Positions 23,992 to 33,900 of a stretch of DNA of 33,991 nucleotides are shown here, piece by piece. The position numbers were made by a program, and so were the translations under genes. This DNA is from Clostridia bacterium (GTDB taxonomy: Bacteria; Bacillota; Clostridia; Christensenellales; Aristaeellaceae). The stretch's first letter is position 1; every line of letters begins with the position of its first letter. Location: contig JAUMVG010000037.1 in the NCBI GenBank assembly GCA_030530315.1, positions 1-33,991 on the forward strand. The letters are read 5' to 3'. Under the pieces are notes generated by a model. It saw nothing but the letters and a program-made list of their open reading frames with translations, had not been told where the DNA came from and did not search any database.

Positions 23992-24767
23992 AGAAGAGAA
24001 AGATCGCGCTGGTGACCGGCGCGTCCGGCGGGCTGGGCCTTGAATTCGCAGGGCTGCTGGCGAAGAAGAAGTACGATCTGGTGCTCGTAGCCAGAAATGA
24101 AGGCAAGCTGAATAATATCAAGAGTGAGCTGGAAAGGGAATACGGCATCACAGCCTGGGTCTGTCCCTGCGATCTGTCCAGGGTGGACGCAGCGCTGGAG
24201 GTGTTCCGGTTCACGCAGGCCCATGGCCTTGAGATCGACGTGCTGATCAATAACGCCGGCTTCGGGGATTCCGGCAAGTTCGCTCAGTGCAACTGGCAGA
24301 AGCAATATGAGATGGTGCAGGTGGACATCACCGCGCTGATGCAGCTGACCCGCTGCTTCCTGCCGGGGATGATCGAGCGCAAGCACGGCAGGATTCTGAA
24401 CCTGTCCTCCGTGGCGGCCTTTTGCGCGGGACCCGGCATGTCGGTCTACTACGCCTCCAAGGCCTTCGTGCGCAGCTTTTCGGAAGCCGTCGCCGAGGAG
24501 GTCAAGGGCAGCGGCGTGACCGTGACGGCCCTCTGTCCCGGCCCCACCGCCACGGGCTTTGAAGCCGCCGCCGACATGGGCAACGGTTCGAAGATGTTCA
24601 AAAAGGCGGCCAAACCGGAGGACGTGGCGAAGGCGGGCCTCCGGGCGCTGCGCCTGGGCAAGGCGCTCTGCTATCAGGGCGCGTTCACAAAGTGTATGAG
24701 CTTTCTGGTCAGACTTGTACCTCGGTCGGTGACAAGGAAATTTGCCGCAAAGATGGACGGTGAATGA
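23988..24767 (+). CDS. Short-chain dehydrogenase/reductase (SDR)
   Basis: 259 residues with the classical SDR signature: TGASGGLG (10-17) for the cofactor, NNAG (88-91), and the catalytic Ser140/141, Tyr154 and Lys158 (YYASK). The C-terminal 40 residues are hydrophobic and basic, as in SDRs of the DltE/YqjQ kind that act on lipids; that link is inference. The GTG start at 23988 follows AAGGAGG at 7 bp; a longer frame upstream overlaps the previous gene and is rejected. Arg35 after the second strand favours NADP. Confidence 0.9.
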   Translation: MKKRKIALVTGASGGLGLEFAGLLAKKKYDLVLVARNEGKLNNIKSELEREYGITAWVCPCDLSRVDAALEVFRFTQAHGLEIDVLINNAGFGDSGKFAQCNWQKQYEMVQVDITALMQLTRCFLPGMIERKHGRILNLSSVAAFCAGPGMSVYYASKAFVRSFSEAVAEEVKGSGVTVTALCPGPTATGFEAAADMGNGSKMFKKAAKPEDVAKAGLRALRLGKALCYQGAFTKCMSFLVRLVPRSVTRKFAAKMDGE

Positions 24768-24921
24768 ATCTGGAAAAGCGGCTTCTGATGCAGCCAAAAG
24801 CCTATTCTGAAAAGACAAAGGTGATGCGGTCCTCCAATCACAATATGAAAAGCCCGCAAAAAGGGAAAAAACAGGGGGATTTGATAAATGACTGTCGGTG
24901 TGTTCCCGCAGAACCCGTCGC

Positions 24922-24958
24922 CCCGGGAAACGTTCCGTTTTCCAAATCATATACAATT
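24922..24958 (-). repeat. Dispersed 37-bp repeat, copy B
   Basis: Reverse-strand copy of the element at 8938-8974 (33 of 37 identical), including GGAAAACGGAACG. On this strand it starts 8 bp beyond the hairpin at 24967-25001, matching the position of copy A after its terminator. A fainter match (GACA-TCATT) follows at the same 25-bp distance as in copy A. Confidence 0.7.
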
Positions 24959-24966
24959 CACATAAG

Positions 24967-25005
24967 TTGGACGCCAGTTTGCTCTTCAAACTGGCGTCCA
25001 ATTTT
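24967..25005 (+). terminator. Terminator for the MBL-SDR operon, shared with the tRNA
   Basis: A 15-bp perfect stem, TTGGACGCCAGTTTG (24967-24981) with 24987-25001, loop CTCTT, followed on the plus strand by TTTT. On the minus strand the same hairpin lies 3 bp after the tRNA CCA end and can end that transcript too, though without a T-run. Confidence 0.85.
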
Positions 25006-25087
25006 GGTGCCGGTGGCCGGACTCGAACCGGCATGGTTTCCCGCCGCATTTTGAGTGCGGTGCGTCTGCCAATTCCGCCACACCGGC
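25005..25087 (-). tRNA. tRNA-Leu (anticodon CAA)
   Basis: 83 nt including encoded CCA. The acceptor stem GCCGGTG pairs with CACCGGC followed by A-CCA. The anticodon stem CCGCA/TGCGG holds the loop CTCAAAA, giving anticodon CAA. The T-arm is GCCGG-TTCGAGT-CCGGC. A variable region of 11 nt with a GG/CC pair fits a class II tRNA-Leu, on the short side. Confidence 0.95.
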
Positions 25088-25120
25088 GCATATTTGATGT
25101 CGGCGGATCAAACAATAGTA

Positions 25121-25149
25121 AGTATACATGATGTTCGCCGAAAAATCAA
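25121..25149 (-). promoter_or_regulatory. Promoter of the tRNA-Leu gene
   Basis: On the minus strand TTGATT (25144-25149), 17-bp spacer, TATACT (25121-25126). Transcription would start near 25114, about 27 nt before the mature tRNA. Confidence 0.8.
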
Positions 25150-25195
25150 GCCCTGAATCGTAAAGGATTGACTTTCGCGATTCTGCGGGGATGTC

Positions 25196-25224
25196 TTTTC
25201 AAAAGCGCGGGAATGGTGTATAAT
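25196..25224 (+). promoter_or_regulatory. Promoter of the ECF sigma operon
   Basis: TTTTCA (25196-25201), 17-bp spacer, TATAAT (25219-25224). A housekeeping-type promoter; I see no ECF-type -35 (GGAAC-like) that would indicate autoregulation. Confidence 0.65.
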
Positions 25225-25261
25225 AGTGCCATCATGATTCAGAAGGGGAGGTGACGCGCCA

Positions 25262-25834
25262 ATGGAGGAAAGCAGGCTGATCAAGCGCGCTTCCGGAGGC
25301 GACGCGGCAGCCTTCAATTCGCTGATGAGCATGCACGAGAAGCGCATGTACGCCGTGGCCCTGAGGATGTGCGGCAACCCGGAGGATGCGCAGGACTGCC
25401 TCCAGGAGGCGATGATCCGCGTCTACCGGTCGATTTCCGGGTTCAAGGCGCAATCCTCCTTCTCCACCTGGGTCTACCGGATCACCATGAATGCCTGCCT
25501 GGACGAGCTGCGCCGGCGGAAGAACCGGCCCGGGGCCTCGCTGGACGACATGCTGGAGGCGGGTTGGGCCCCGACCAGCCCGGAGGACACGCCGGAGCGC
25601 CACGCGCTGCGCAGCGAGGTCCGGCGTACGCTGAAGGATTTCATCGGGGAACTGCCCGAGGACATGCGCGCGGCCGTCGTGCTGAGGGACATCGAGGGCT
25701 TCTCCTATGAGGAGATCGCCGGGATGCTGGACACCAACGTGGGAACGATCAAGTCCAGGATCAGCCGCGGACGGGAAAAACTGCGGGAAAAAATCGCGGC
25801 GAAGTCGGAACTTTTCGGCAGGTACAACGTCTAA
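25262..25834 (+). CDS. RNA polymerase ECF-type sigma factor
   Basis: 190 residues. Region 2 (about 10-80) includes NPEDAQDCLQEAMIRVYRS and the -10-recognition segment STWVYRITMNACLDELRRRK. Region 4 (about 125-178) includes LPEDMRAAVVLRD and the HTH YEEIAGMLDTNVGTIKSRISRGREKL. This is the RpoE/SigW-like ECF class. GGGGAGGTG precedes the ATG by about 8 bp. The gene after it encodes a zinc-finger anti-sigma, so the pair forms a signalling unit. Confidence 0.95.
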   Translation: MEESRLIKRASGGDAAAFNSLMSMHEKRMYAVALRMCGNPEDAQDCLQEAMIRVYRSISGFKAQSSFSTWVYRITMNACLDELRRRKNRPGASLDDMLEAGWAPTSPEDTPERHALRSEVRRTLKDFIGELPEDMRAAVVLRDIEGFSYEEIAGMLDTNVGTIKSRISRGREKLREKIAAKSELFGRYNV

Positions 25835-25884
25835 CAATCGCAGGGAACGTATGCAGAACGCTATTTGGAAGGGAGGGGCTTTCG

Positions 25885-26685
25885 ATGAAGTGCGCTGAAG
25901 CGCAGGCGATGCTGGATCGCCTGATGGACGGCGAGCTGTCGGAGGAGGAGCGCCAGGCGCTCTCAGCCCACGGCCAGGGCTGTCCCGAGTGCGCGGCGGC
26001 GATTCGCGCCACCATGCAGATGAAGGCCCTGTTTGAGGAGATGGAGCCCGAGGTGGAGGTGCCGCTGCCCGCCCAGGCGAAGTGGCGGCAGGCGGTGCGC
26101 GTGGAAGCGAAGCGCAGGAGCGAGCGGACGCTCTACCGCCGCATCGGCGCGGCGGCTGCCGCCGTGGCGGTGCTGGCCGGCGCCGGATGGGCCCTGAACC
26201 GGGACGCCGCTTCACCCGCGGCCGTGCCTCACAGCGCCATGGTCGTCGAAGAGGAAGCCGTGCTGACCGGCGCGGCGTCGGAGGCGGCCGATGCGGAGGT
26301 CGCCTATGAGGCCGCGGCGGGGGAATTTGCCGACGCGGGCGCGGTGGTGGTCGAGGCCGACGGCGCGGTGGCGCTTGAGGACGAAGAGGCGCCCATGCTT
26401 GCGGTGGCAGCCAACAGCCCGGTCCAGGAGATCGCCGTCGAGGTGGAGGACGTGGACGCGGCCTGCGGGCTGATCGAAGACCTCGTGCAGGAGTACGAGG
26501 GCACTGTGGACGTCCAGAGCTCCGGCGACGGCGCTAACTTGTACGTCGAGCTGTCCCCGGACAACGTGGACGACTTCATCAGCGCCCTTGCGCCTATGGA
26601 CCCTTCCGGCGAAGTCCTGGCCGCGCCGGAGTCTGCGGAGGGCGACCTGGCGGCGCTGCTGATCGTGGTACGCCCGGCGAAATAG
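25885..26685 (+). CDS. Membrane anti-sigma factor, zf-HC2 type
   Basis: 266 residues. The N-terminal zinc anti-sigma domain has Cys3 and HxxxCxxC at His29/Cys33/Cys36, the motif that binds ECF sigma factors. A single membrane helix lies at about 87-104. The extracytoplasmic part starts with an Ala/Glu-rich low-complexity linker (about 110-175) and ends in a compact domain (about 180-266) with VQEIAVEVEDVDAACGLIEDL, similar in style to DUF4349-type domains; that link is tentative. GGGAGGGG precedes the ATG. The sensed signal is unknown. Confidence 0.88.
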   Translation: MKCAEAQAMLDRLMDGELSEEERQALSAHGQGCPECAAAIRATMQMKALFEEMEPEVEVPLPAQAKWRQAVRVEAKRRSERTLYRRIGAAAAAVAVLAGAGWALNRDAASPAAVPHSAMVVEEEAVLTGAASEAADAEVAYEAAAGEFADAGAVVVEADGAVALEDEEAPMLAVAANSPVQEIAVEVEDVDAACGLIEDLVQEYEGTVDVQSSGDGANLYVELSPDNVDDFISALAPMDPSGEVLAAPESAEGDLAALLIVVRPAK

Positions 26686-26693
26686 GAGAGACT

Positions 26694-27395
26694 ATGAACA
26701 GCAAATGGATTCGGGCCCTTGCGGCGATGGCTATGGCCGCGCTCATGGCGTTGACCGGCGTTTCCGCGCTGGCGCAGGCCGCCACGCTGACGGTGCAGGG
26801 AACCGGCACCGTGACCGTCGAGCCGGATCGGGCGACGATCAACATCGGCGTGCAGGAGGTGTCCAGGACCGTCGGAGCCGCCATGTCGGGCGTCAACGAG
26901 AAGCTGGACAGCGTCGTGTCTGCCCTCGTGGAGAGGGGCATCGACGAAGCGGACATCGCCACCAGCACCGTGGAAATCTATGCCAATTACGACTATGACG
27001 TGGATCAGCGCCTGCTGGGCTACACCGCCAGCAACACCGTGACGGTGCTGGTCACCGACGTCGACAGCGCGGGCGCGATCATCGACGCCGCCGTCGTGGC
27101 CGGCGCAAACTGCCTGAACGGCGTGGAATTCTTCGCCGCCGATACGTCCGAGGCTCGAAAGCAGGCCCTCGCTCTGGCGGTGGAGAGCGCCCGGGAAAAG
27201 GCGGAAGCGCTCGCGGAGGCCGCGGGGCTTCCGCTGGGCGGGATCCTCGAGATCCGCGAGGGCGACAGCGGCTGGGAGAGCCCCATGCTTTACGCCAAGG
27301 CCGAGGACGCCGGCGCGGGAACCCAGCTCTACGCCGGCAGGCAGCAGGTGACCGCCAGCGTCACAGTGGTCTACGCGCTGGGCGGGGCGGGTTAA
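26694..27395 (+). CDS. SIMPL-domain (DUF541) secreted protein
   Basis: 233 residues. Signal peptide 1-29 with cleavage at AQA-A. The mature domain starts TLTVQGTGTVTVEPDRATINIGVQ, typical of SIMPL/DUF541 proteins, and contains the central YTASNTVTVLVTD and the helix SEARKQALALAVESAREKAEALA. Such proteins are exported and structurally likened to oligomeric outer-surface complexes; the biochemical role is unclear. It starts 8 bp after the anti-sigma stop with AGGAGA as ribosome site, so it is likely part of the sigma operon. Confidence 0.9.
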   Translation: MNSKWIRALAAMAMAALMALTGVSALAQAATLTVQGTGTVTVEPDRATINIGVQEVSRTVGAAMSGVNEKLDSVVSALVERGIDEADIATSTVEIYANYDYDVDQRLLGYTASNTVTVLVTDVDSAGAIIDAAVVAGANCLNGVEFFAADTSEARKQALALAVESAREKAEALAEAAGLPLGGILEIREGDSGWESPMLYAKAEDAGAGTQLYAGRQQVTASVTVVYALGGAG

Positions 27396-27410
27396 ATGAT
27401 GGATACCGGG

Positions 27411-27439
27411 TTGCGCTTTTTGTGCGCATGGGCTATAAT
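27411..27439 (+). promoter_or_regulatory. Promoter of the DUF1292 gene
   Basis: TTGCGC (27411-27416), 17-bp spacer, TATAAT (27434-27439). The stretch around the -10, GGCTATAATAGGCGCGAC, closely matches that at the two-component promoter (4953-4970). Confidence 0.75.
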
Positions 27440-27492
27440 AGGCGCGACGGCACGGAGCCGTCAGTCAAATGGAATTGGAGGCCATGATCGAC

Positions 27493-27813
27493 ATGGATGA
27501 GGAAAGGGATATCGTCGTATTTCAGGATGACGACGGCAATGAGCTGACCATGGAGGTGCTGGACTACCTGGCCTACGAGGGCAAGGAGTACGCGCTGCTG
27601 ACCGAGCTGGTTGAGGACGAGGAGGACGATGGCGACGAGGATGAGCCCGTCGAGGTGTTCATCATGGAGGTCCGTCCCGTGGGCGAGGACCAGGAGGAAT
27701 TCGTCCCCGTGGACGAGAAGCTGGCCGAGACCCTGATCAAGATCTTCGAGTCCAACGACTTTGACGACGAGGACATCGACGGGATCTACGATGAGGACGA
27801 AGAGGAAGAATAA
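27493..27813 (+). CDS. DUF1292-family acidic protein
   Basis: 106 residues, very acidic, with the DUF1292 core DDDGNELTMEVLDYLAYEGKEYALL near the start; the last 20 residues are almost all Asp/Glu/Ile. YrzB-like proteins of this family are small, common in Firmicutes and of unknown function. Start choice: ATG 27493 is 11 bp after GGAGG (27477-27481) and gives a family-like start; ATGs at 27469 and 27484 are in frame but have no site or sit only 2 bp from it. It is monocistronic between a promoter and a terminator. Confidence 0.85.
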   Translation: MDEERDIVVFQDDDGNELTMEVLDYLAYEGKEYALLTELVEDEEDDGDEDEPVEVFIMEVRPVGEDQEEFVPVDEKLAETLIKIFESNDFDDEDIDGIYDEDEEEE

Positions 27814-27826
27814 GCGTTGCCGCAGC

Positions 27827-27858
27827 GAAGCCGCCGAAAGGCGGCTTCGAGTCGTTTT
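27827..27858 (+). terminator. Intrinsic terminator after the DUF1292 gene
   Basis: GAAGCCGCC-GAAA-GGCGGCTTC (27827-27848), a 9-bp stem with a stable GNRA loop, then TTTT at 27855-27858. Confidence 0.85.
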
Positions 27859-27927
27859 GGGGTCCAAAGCGCCGTGCGAGGCGGCCTTGTGAATTTTTAC
27901 TACAATTATAAGTGAATTCCATTTACC

Positions 27928-27956
27928 TTGAATTCTTAACGCTTGTACTGTATACT
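27928..27956 (+). promoter_or_regulatory. Promoter of the lon-engB genes
   Basis: TTGAAT (27928-27933), 17-bp spacer, TATACT (27951-27956). No CIRCE or CtsR-type heat-shock operator is seen near it. Confidence 0.8.
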
Positions 27957-27990
27957 ATCACTTACAAATACTCCTGGGGGACAATTGCGA

Positions 27991-30351
<2,361 letters not shown>

Positions 30352-30367
30352 GCGTTGTGAGGCATCC

Positions 30368-31027
30368 ATGAAAATTACCAAATCGAAATTTGTGCGCTCC
30401 ATGAGCGCGATGACCAGCTTTCCCGGGCAGGGACTGCCGGAGATCGCCATGGCGGGCAAGTCCAACGTGGGCAAGTCCTCGCTGATCAACGGCCTGACCC
30501 GCAACTCCAAGCTGGCGCGGACCTCCGCGGAGCCGGGCAAGACCCGCCTGGTGAACCTGTACCTGATCAACGAGGCGTTCTTCCTGGTGGATCTGCCGGG
30601 CTACGGCTTCGCTAAGGCCCCGAAGCAGGAGAAGCAGAAGTGGGCGGAGATGATCGAGGGCTACCTGCGCGGCTCGGAACACCTGAAGCGGGTGTTCCAG
30701 CTGGTGGACATCCGCCACGCGCCCACCGAGGACGACCAACTGATGGTGGAATACCTGCGGCACTACGACATCCCGTTCACCGTGGTGGCCACCAAGGCGG
30801 ATAAGCTGTCCAAGGCCCAGCGCGGCCGCAGCATACCGGTGATCTGCCGGACGCTGGCGGTACAGCCCTGGGAGGTCCTGGTTTGCTCGTCGAAGGATGG
30901 CACCGGTCTCGACGCGCTGCTGGAGCAGATCGAGGCGGAGTTGCCGGAGGACGAAGCGCCGGAGGCGGCTGCGCTGCCCGCAGCTTTGGAAGAGGGCTTC
31001 GGGGAGCCCGGGGACGAGCTGAACTGA
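30368..31027 (+). CDS. engB: Ribosome biogenesis GTP-binding protein EngB/YsxC
   Basis: 219 residues. GTPase motifs: G1 GKSNVGKSS (30-38), G3 DLPGYG, G4 TKAD and a G5-like CSSKDG. The family acts in assembly of the large ribosomal subunit. The last 30 residues form an acidic, Ala/Glu-rich tail longer than usual. GTGAGG provides a modest ribosome site; position after lon suggests co-transcription. Confidence 0.96.
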   Translation: MKITKSKFVRSMSAMTSFPGQGLPEIAMAGKSNVGKSSLINGLTRNSKLARTSAEPGKTRLVNLYLINEAFFLVDLPGYGFAKAPKQEKQKWAEMIEGYLRGSEHLKRVFQLVDIRHAPTEDDQLMVEYLRHYDIPFTVVATKADKLSKAQRGRSIPVICRTLAVQPWEVLVCSSKDGTGLDALLEQIEAELPEDEAPEAAALPAALEEGFGEPGDELN

Positions 31028-31076
31028 TTGTGAAAAGATGTGTGATTGGACCGGCGCTGGCCGGTTGAAGGGAGAT

Positions 31077-32405
31077 ATGAACTTGGGTATCAAGGTGGCA
31101 AAGTTTGGCGGCTCCTCTCTGTGCGACGCGGAGCACTTCAAAAAGGTCAAGTCAATCATCGAATCGGATCCGGATTATCGCTATGTGGTGCCCAGCGCGC
31201 CCGGAAAGCGGTTTGACGCGGATGAGAAGATCACGGACCTGCTGTACCAGTGCCATCGGCTGGTGGAGCGGAACGCCAGCCACGAGGAGCTGTTCCGCAA
31301 GATCGCGGACCGCTATATCGAGATCGCCCGGGAGCTGGAGCTGGACTTTGACGTGCAGGGCATGCAGATGGAGACCAGCGACGCCATTCGCCGCTTCAAG
31401 AACCCGGATTTCGCCGCCAGCCGCGGCGAGTACATGAACGGTATTCTGCTGTCGAAGTACCTGGGCTGGGATTTCATCGACGCCAAGGACGTGATCAAGT
31501 TCGATCGGCAGGGCAGCTTTGCCGCCGAGTGGACCAATGAGGTCCTCTCCGAGGTGCTGAAGGATCACCCCAGGGCCGTGATTCCCGGCTTCTACGGCGC
31601 CTATCCCAACGGCGAGGTACATACCTTTTCCCGGGGCGGCAGCGACATCTCCGGCGCCATCGTGGCCCGCGCCGCGGGCGCGGACGTCTATGTGAACTGG
31701 ACGGACGTCTCCGGCTTCCTGATGGCCGATCCCCGCGTGGTCAAGAATCCCAAGTGCATCCGCGAGCTGTCCTACCGGGAGCTGCGCGAGCTGTCCTACA
31801 TGGGCGCGACGGTGCTCCACGAGGACGCCATCTTCCCGGTGCACCGGGCGGGCATCCCCACCAATATCCGCAACACCAACGATCCCAGCGACCCAGGCAC
31901 GATGATCGTCATGAAGCCCTCGCCCGACCGCGACCGGAGCCAGGTGATCACCGGCGTGGCGGGCCACAAGAACTTCACCCTGCTGAGCATCGAAAAGGCG
32001 ATGATGAATGCCGAATACGGCTTCGGCCGTCGGGTACTCCAGGCGCTGGAGGACTTCGGCGTGTCCTTTGAGCACCTGCCCACCGGCATCGACACCATGT
32101 CCGTGGTCATCGCCGACAAGGAGCTGGTGACCCGCAAGGAGCAGATCATCCAGCGCATCCAGCAAACCTGCCAGCCCGACTCCATCGAGATCAGCTCCGG
32201 CATCGCGTTGATCGCCACCGTGGGCCACGGCATGACCAGCGCGCCCGGCACGGCCGCCAAGCTGTTCACCGCGCTGTCTGACGCGGGCGTGAACATCCGC
32301 ATGATCGACCAGGGCTCCAGCGAACTGAACATCATCGTCGGCATCGACATACAGGACTTCGAGGTGGCTATGAACGCCATCTACAATGCCTTCGTGAAGG
32401 ATTAG
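31077..32405 (+). CDS. Aspartate kinase
   Basis: 442 residues: first step of the aspartate pathway to lysine, threonine and methionine. The N-terminal kinase domain has KFGGSS, GFYGAYPNGEVHTFSRGGSD and TDVSGFLMADPRVV. Two ACT domains close the protein (about 300-442), so feedback control by an amino acid is expected. The start is debatable: ATG 31077 lies only 2 bp after GGAG, while the in-frame TTG at 31083 is 8 bp from GGGAG and would give MGIKVAKFGGSS. I list the ATG. It follows engB by 49 bp. Confidence 0.95.
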   Translation: MNLGIKVAKFGGSSLCDAEHFKKVKSIIESDPDYRYVVPSAPGKRFDADEKITDLLYQCHRLVERNASHEELFRKIADRYIEIARELELDFDVQGMQMETSDAIRRFKNPDFAASRGEYMNGILLSKYLGWDFIDAKDVIKFDRQGSFAAEWTNEVLSEVLKDHPRAVIPGFYGAYPNGEVHTFSRGGSDISGAIVARAAGADVYVNWTDVSGFLMADPRVVKNPKCIRELSYRELRELSYMGATVLHEDAIFPVHRAGIPTNIRNTNDPSDPGTMIVMKPSPDRDRSQVITGVAGHKNFTLLSIEKAMMNAEYGFGRRVLQALEDFGVSFEHLPTGIDTMSVVIADKELVTRKEQIIQRIQQTCQPDSIEISSGIALIATVGHGMTSAPGTAAKLFTALSDAGVNIRMIDQGSSELNIIVGIDIQDFEVAMNAIYNAFVKD

Positions 32406-32438
32406 TCTGCGCCATTGAGAGAGCAAATGGAAAAAGAA

Positions 32439-32504
32439 AGATTCTTCGCTCCGCTCAGAATGACCTGACGGGAAGACCGTCAATCTGAGCGAAGCGAAGA
32501 ATCT
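32439..32504. repeat. REP-like hairpin repeat, copy 2 (also terminator-like)
   Basis: Two 26-bp arms (32439-32464, 32479-32504) are inverted with two mismatches; TTTT follows the right arm. The left arm starts AGATTCTTCGCTCCGCTCAG and matches the arm at 14949 with mostly C/T and A/G changes. It lies between the converging aspartate kinase and AAA+ genes. Confidence 0.85.
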
Positions 32505-32589
32505 TTTGCATCCTTGTGGGTTAAAGAGTGGCCATACCAAAGCACGCCCGACAGGCAATGGATGCCTGCCGGACTGATTTCGATTCATT

Positions 32590-33813
32590 CTATTCTGCGT
32601 CCTGATTCTCGTCAGCCGGCGCTTCATCCTGGGCGGGCGCGCCGAGACGTCCCTCGACCTCCTTCGACAGCGCCTGAAGCTCCGCGATGGTGCTCTCCGC
32701 GGACTGGATCAATTCCGCCTGGGCCTTTTCCGCGGCGATCATCTTCTCGTCGGAGGCACGGGCGGCGGCCACATCGTCGGCGGTGATGGTCATCAGGTCG
32801 TCCCGGGAGATGTCCCCGCCCTGGGACAGGCGGTTGGCCTGGGCCACCAGCAGGCGCTCGAAGATGTTCCGAACGCCGCGGGCGTTGCCGAAGCTGATGG
32901 AGCTGGTGTTCGCAGCGGCGATGTAGTCCCGAACGGCCTCGCGGGCGTCGTCGGTGAGGCGGTACTGGCCCTTTTTCAGCTGCAGGTCCAGTATGGCCAG
33001 CATCTCGTCGGCGGTGTAGTCGTCGAAGTGCAGGTAGCGGTTGAACCGGGATTCCAGGCCCGGGTTGGAGTGGACGAACTCATCCATCAGGCCGTCGTAG
33101 CCCGCCACGATGACCACCAGGTCGTCGCGGTGGTCCTCCATGGCCTTCAGCAGCGTGTCGATGGCCTCCTGGCCGAAGTCGTTCTCGGACTTGCTGTTCA
33201 GGGCGTAGGCCTCGTCGATGAACAGCACGCCGCCCAGCGCCTTCTCAATGACGCCGCTGGTCTTCGTGGCGGTCTGGCCAACGTAGCCGGCCACCAGCCC
33301 GGAGCGGTCCACCTCCACCAGGTGCCCCTTCTTGAGCATGCCCAGGCTCTTGTAGATGCGGGACATCAGGCGGGCGATCATCGTCTTGCCGGTGCCGGGG
33401 TTGCCGGAGAACACCATGTGCAGCGACATATCCACGGTCTTGAGGTTGTTCTGGCGGCGCAGGTTGTAGACCGTCACGATGTTGATCAGGTTGTTGACCT
33501 CTTTTTTCACGCCTTCCAGGCCGATCAGCTCGTTGAGCTCCGCCTTGAGGTCCTCGATGTTCTCCGGGGGTTCCTCCTCGGCAGACTCCGCCTCCGCGGG
33601 GGCTTCCGCCGGCTTCTGCGCGGGCGCGGGCGTGGGGGCCTTGCTGCTCGCAGGCGTGTTTTCCACGGGCTTTGCGGGCTTGGACGCGCCGTCAGCGGGG
33701 CGGGCGGGGGAGGGCGGTCCCCAGATGTCGTCGGCCAGGTTCTTGAGATTGTTGTTGATCAGCGTGCTGATGACATCCATCTGCGTGCGGATGATTTCGT
33801 CGCGATTATCCAT
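32590..33813 (-). CDS. CbbX/SpoVK-like AAA+ ATPase
   Basis: 407 residues. Order: a short helical N-terminus (1-30), a Pro/Ala/Lys/Glu-rich disordered linker (about 32-85), then one AAA+ domain with Walker A GNPGTGKT (137-144), Walker B LFIDEA (197-202), the pore-loop region DRSGLVAGYVGQT and sensor/arginine-finger region NPGLESRFNRYLHFDDY. A coiled-coil-like acidic tail follows. This is the CbbX/SpoVK class that remodels protein complexes; its client is unknown. The start MDNRDE at 33813 follows AGGAGA; the frame runs six codons further without a better site. Confidence 0.88.
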   Translation of the reverse strand: MDNRDEIIRTQMDVISTLINNNLKNLADDIWGPPSPARPADGASKPAKPVENTPASSKAPTPAPAQKPAEAPAEAESAEEEPPENIEDLKAELNELIGLEGVKKEVNNLINIVTVYNLRRQNNLKTVDMSLHMVFSGNPGTGKTMIARLMSRIYKSLGMLKKGHLVEVDRSGLVAGYVGQTATKTSGVIEKALGGVLFIDEAYALNSKSENDFGQEAIDTLLKAMEDHRDDLVVIVAGYDGLMDEFVHSNPGLESRFNRYLHFDDYTADEMLAILDLQLKKGQYRLTDDAREAVRDYIAAANTSSISFGNARGVRNIFERLLVAQANRLSQGGDISRDDLMTITADDVAAARASDEKMIAAEKAQAELIQSAESTIAELQALSKEVEGRLGAPAQDEAPADENQDAE

Positions 33814-33838
33814 GCACAGTTCTCCTAACATTGATGAA

Positions 33839-33873
33839 CGGAATAACCGATGTTCAGCACATCGGTTATTCCG
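33839..33873 (-). terminator. Hairpin between the two minus-strand genes
   Basis: A 15-bp perfect stem (33839-33853 with 33859-33873; arm CGGAATAACCGATGT) and a 5-nt loop. It lies 28 bp after the stop of the partial gene on the minus strand. It lacks a long T-run, so it may be a terminator or a processing structure ahead of the AAA+ gene. Confidence 0.65.
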
Positions 33874-33900
33874 CTTGTACAGGTGCTTTCGGGCGAGGGC

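Noticed and set aside
24764-25054. A 96-codon plus-strand ORF after the SDR gene
   Set aside because: It runs through the terminator hairpin and the antisense of the tRNA, and has no recognisable domain.
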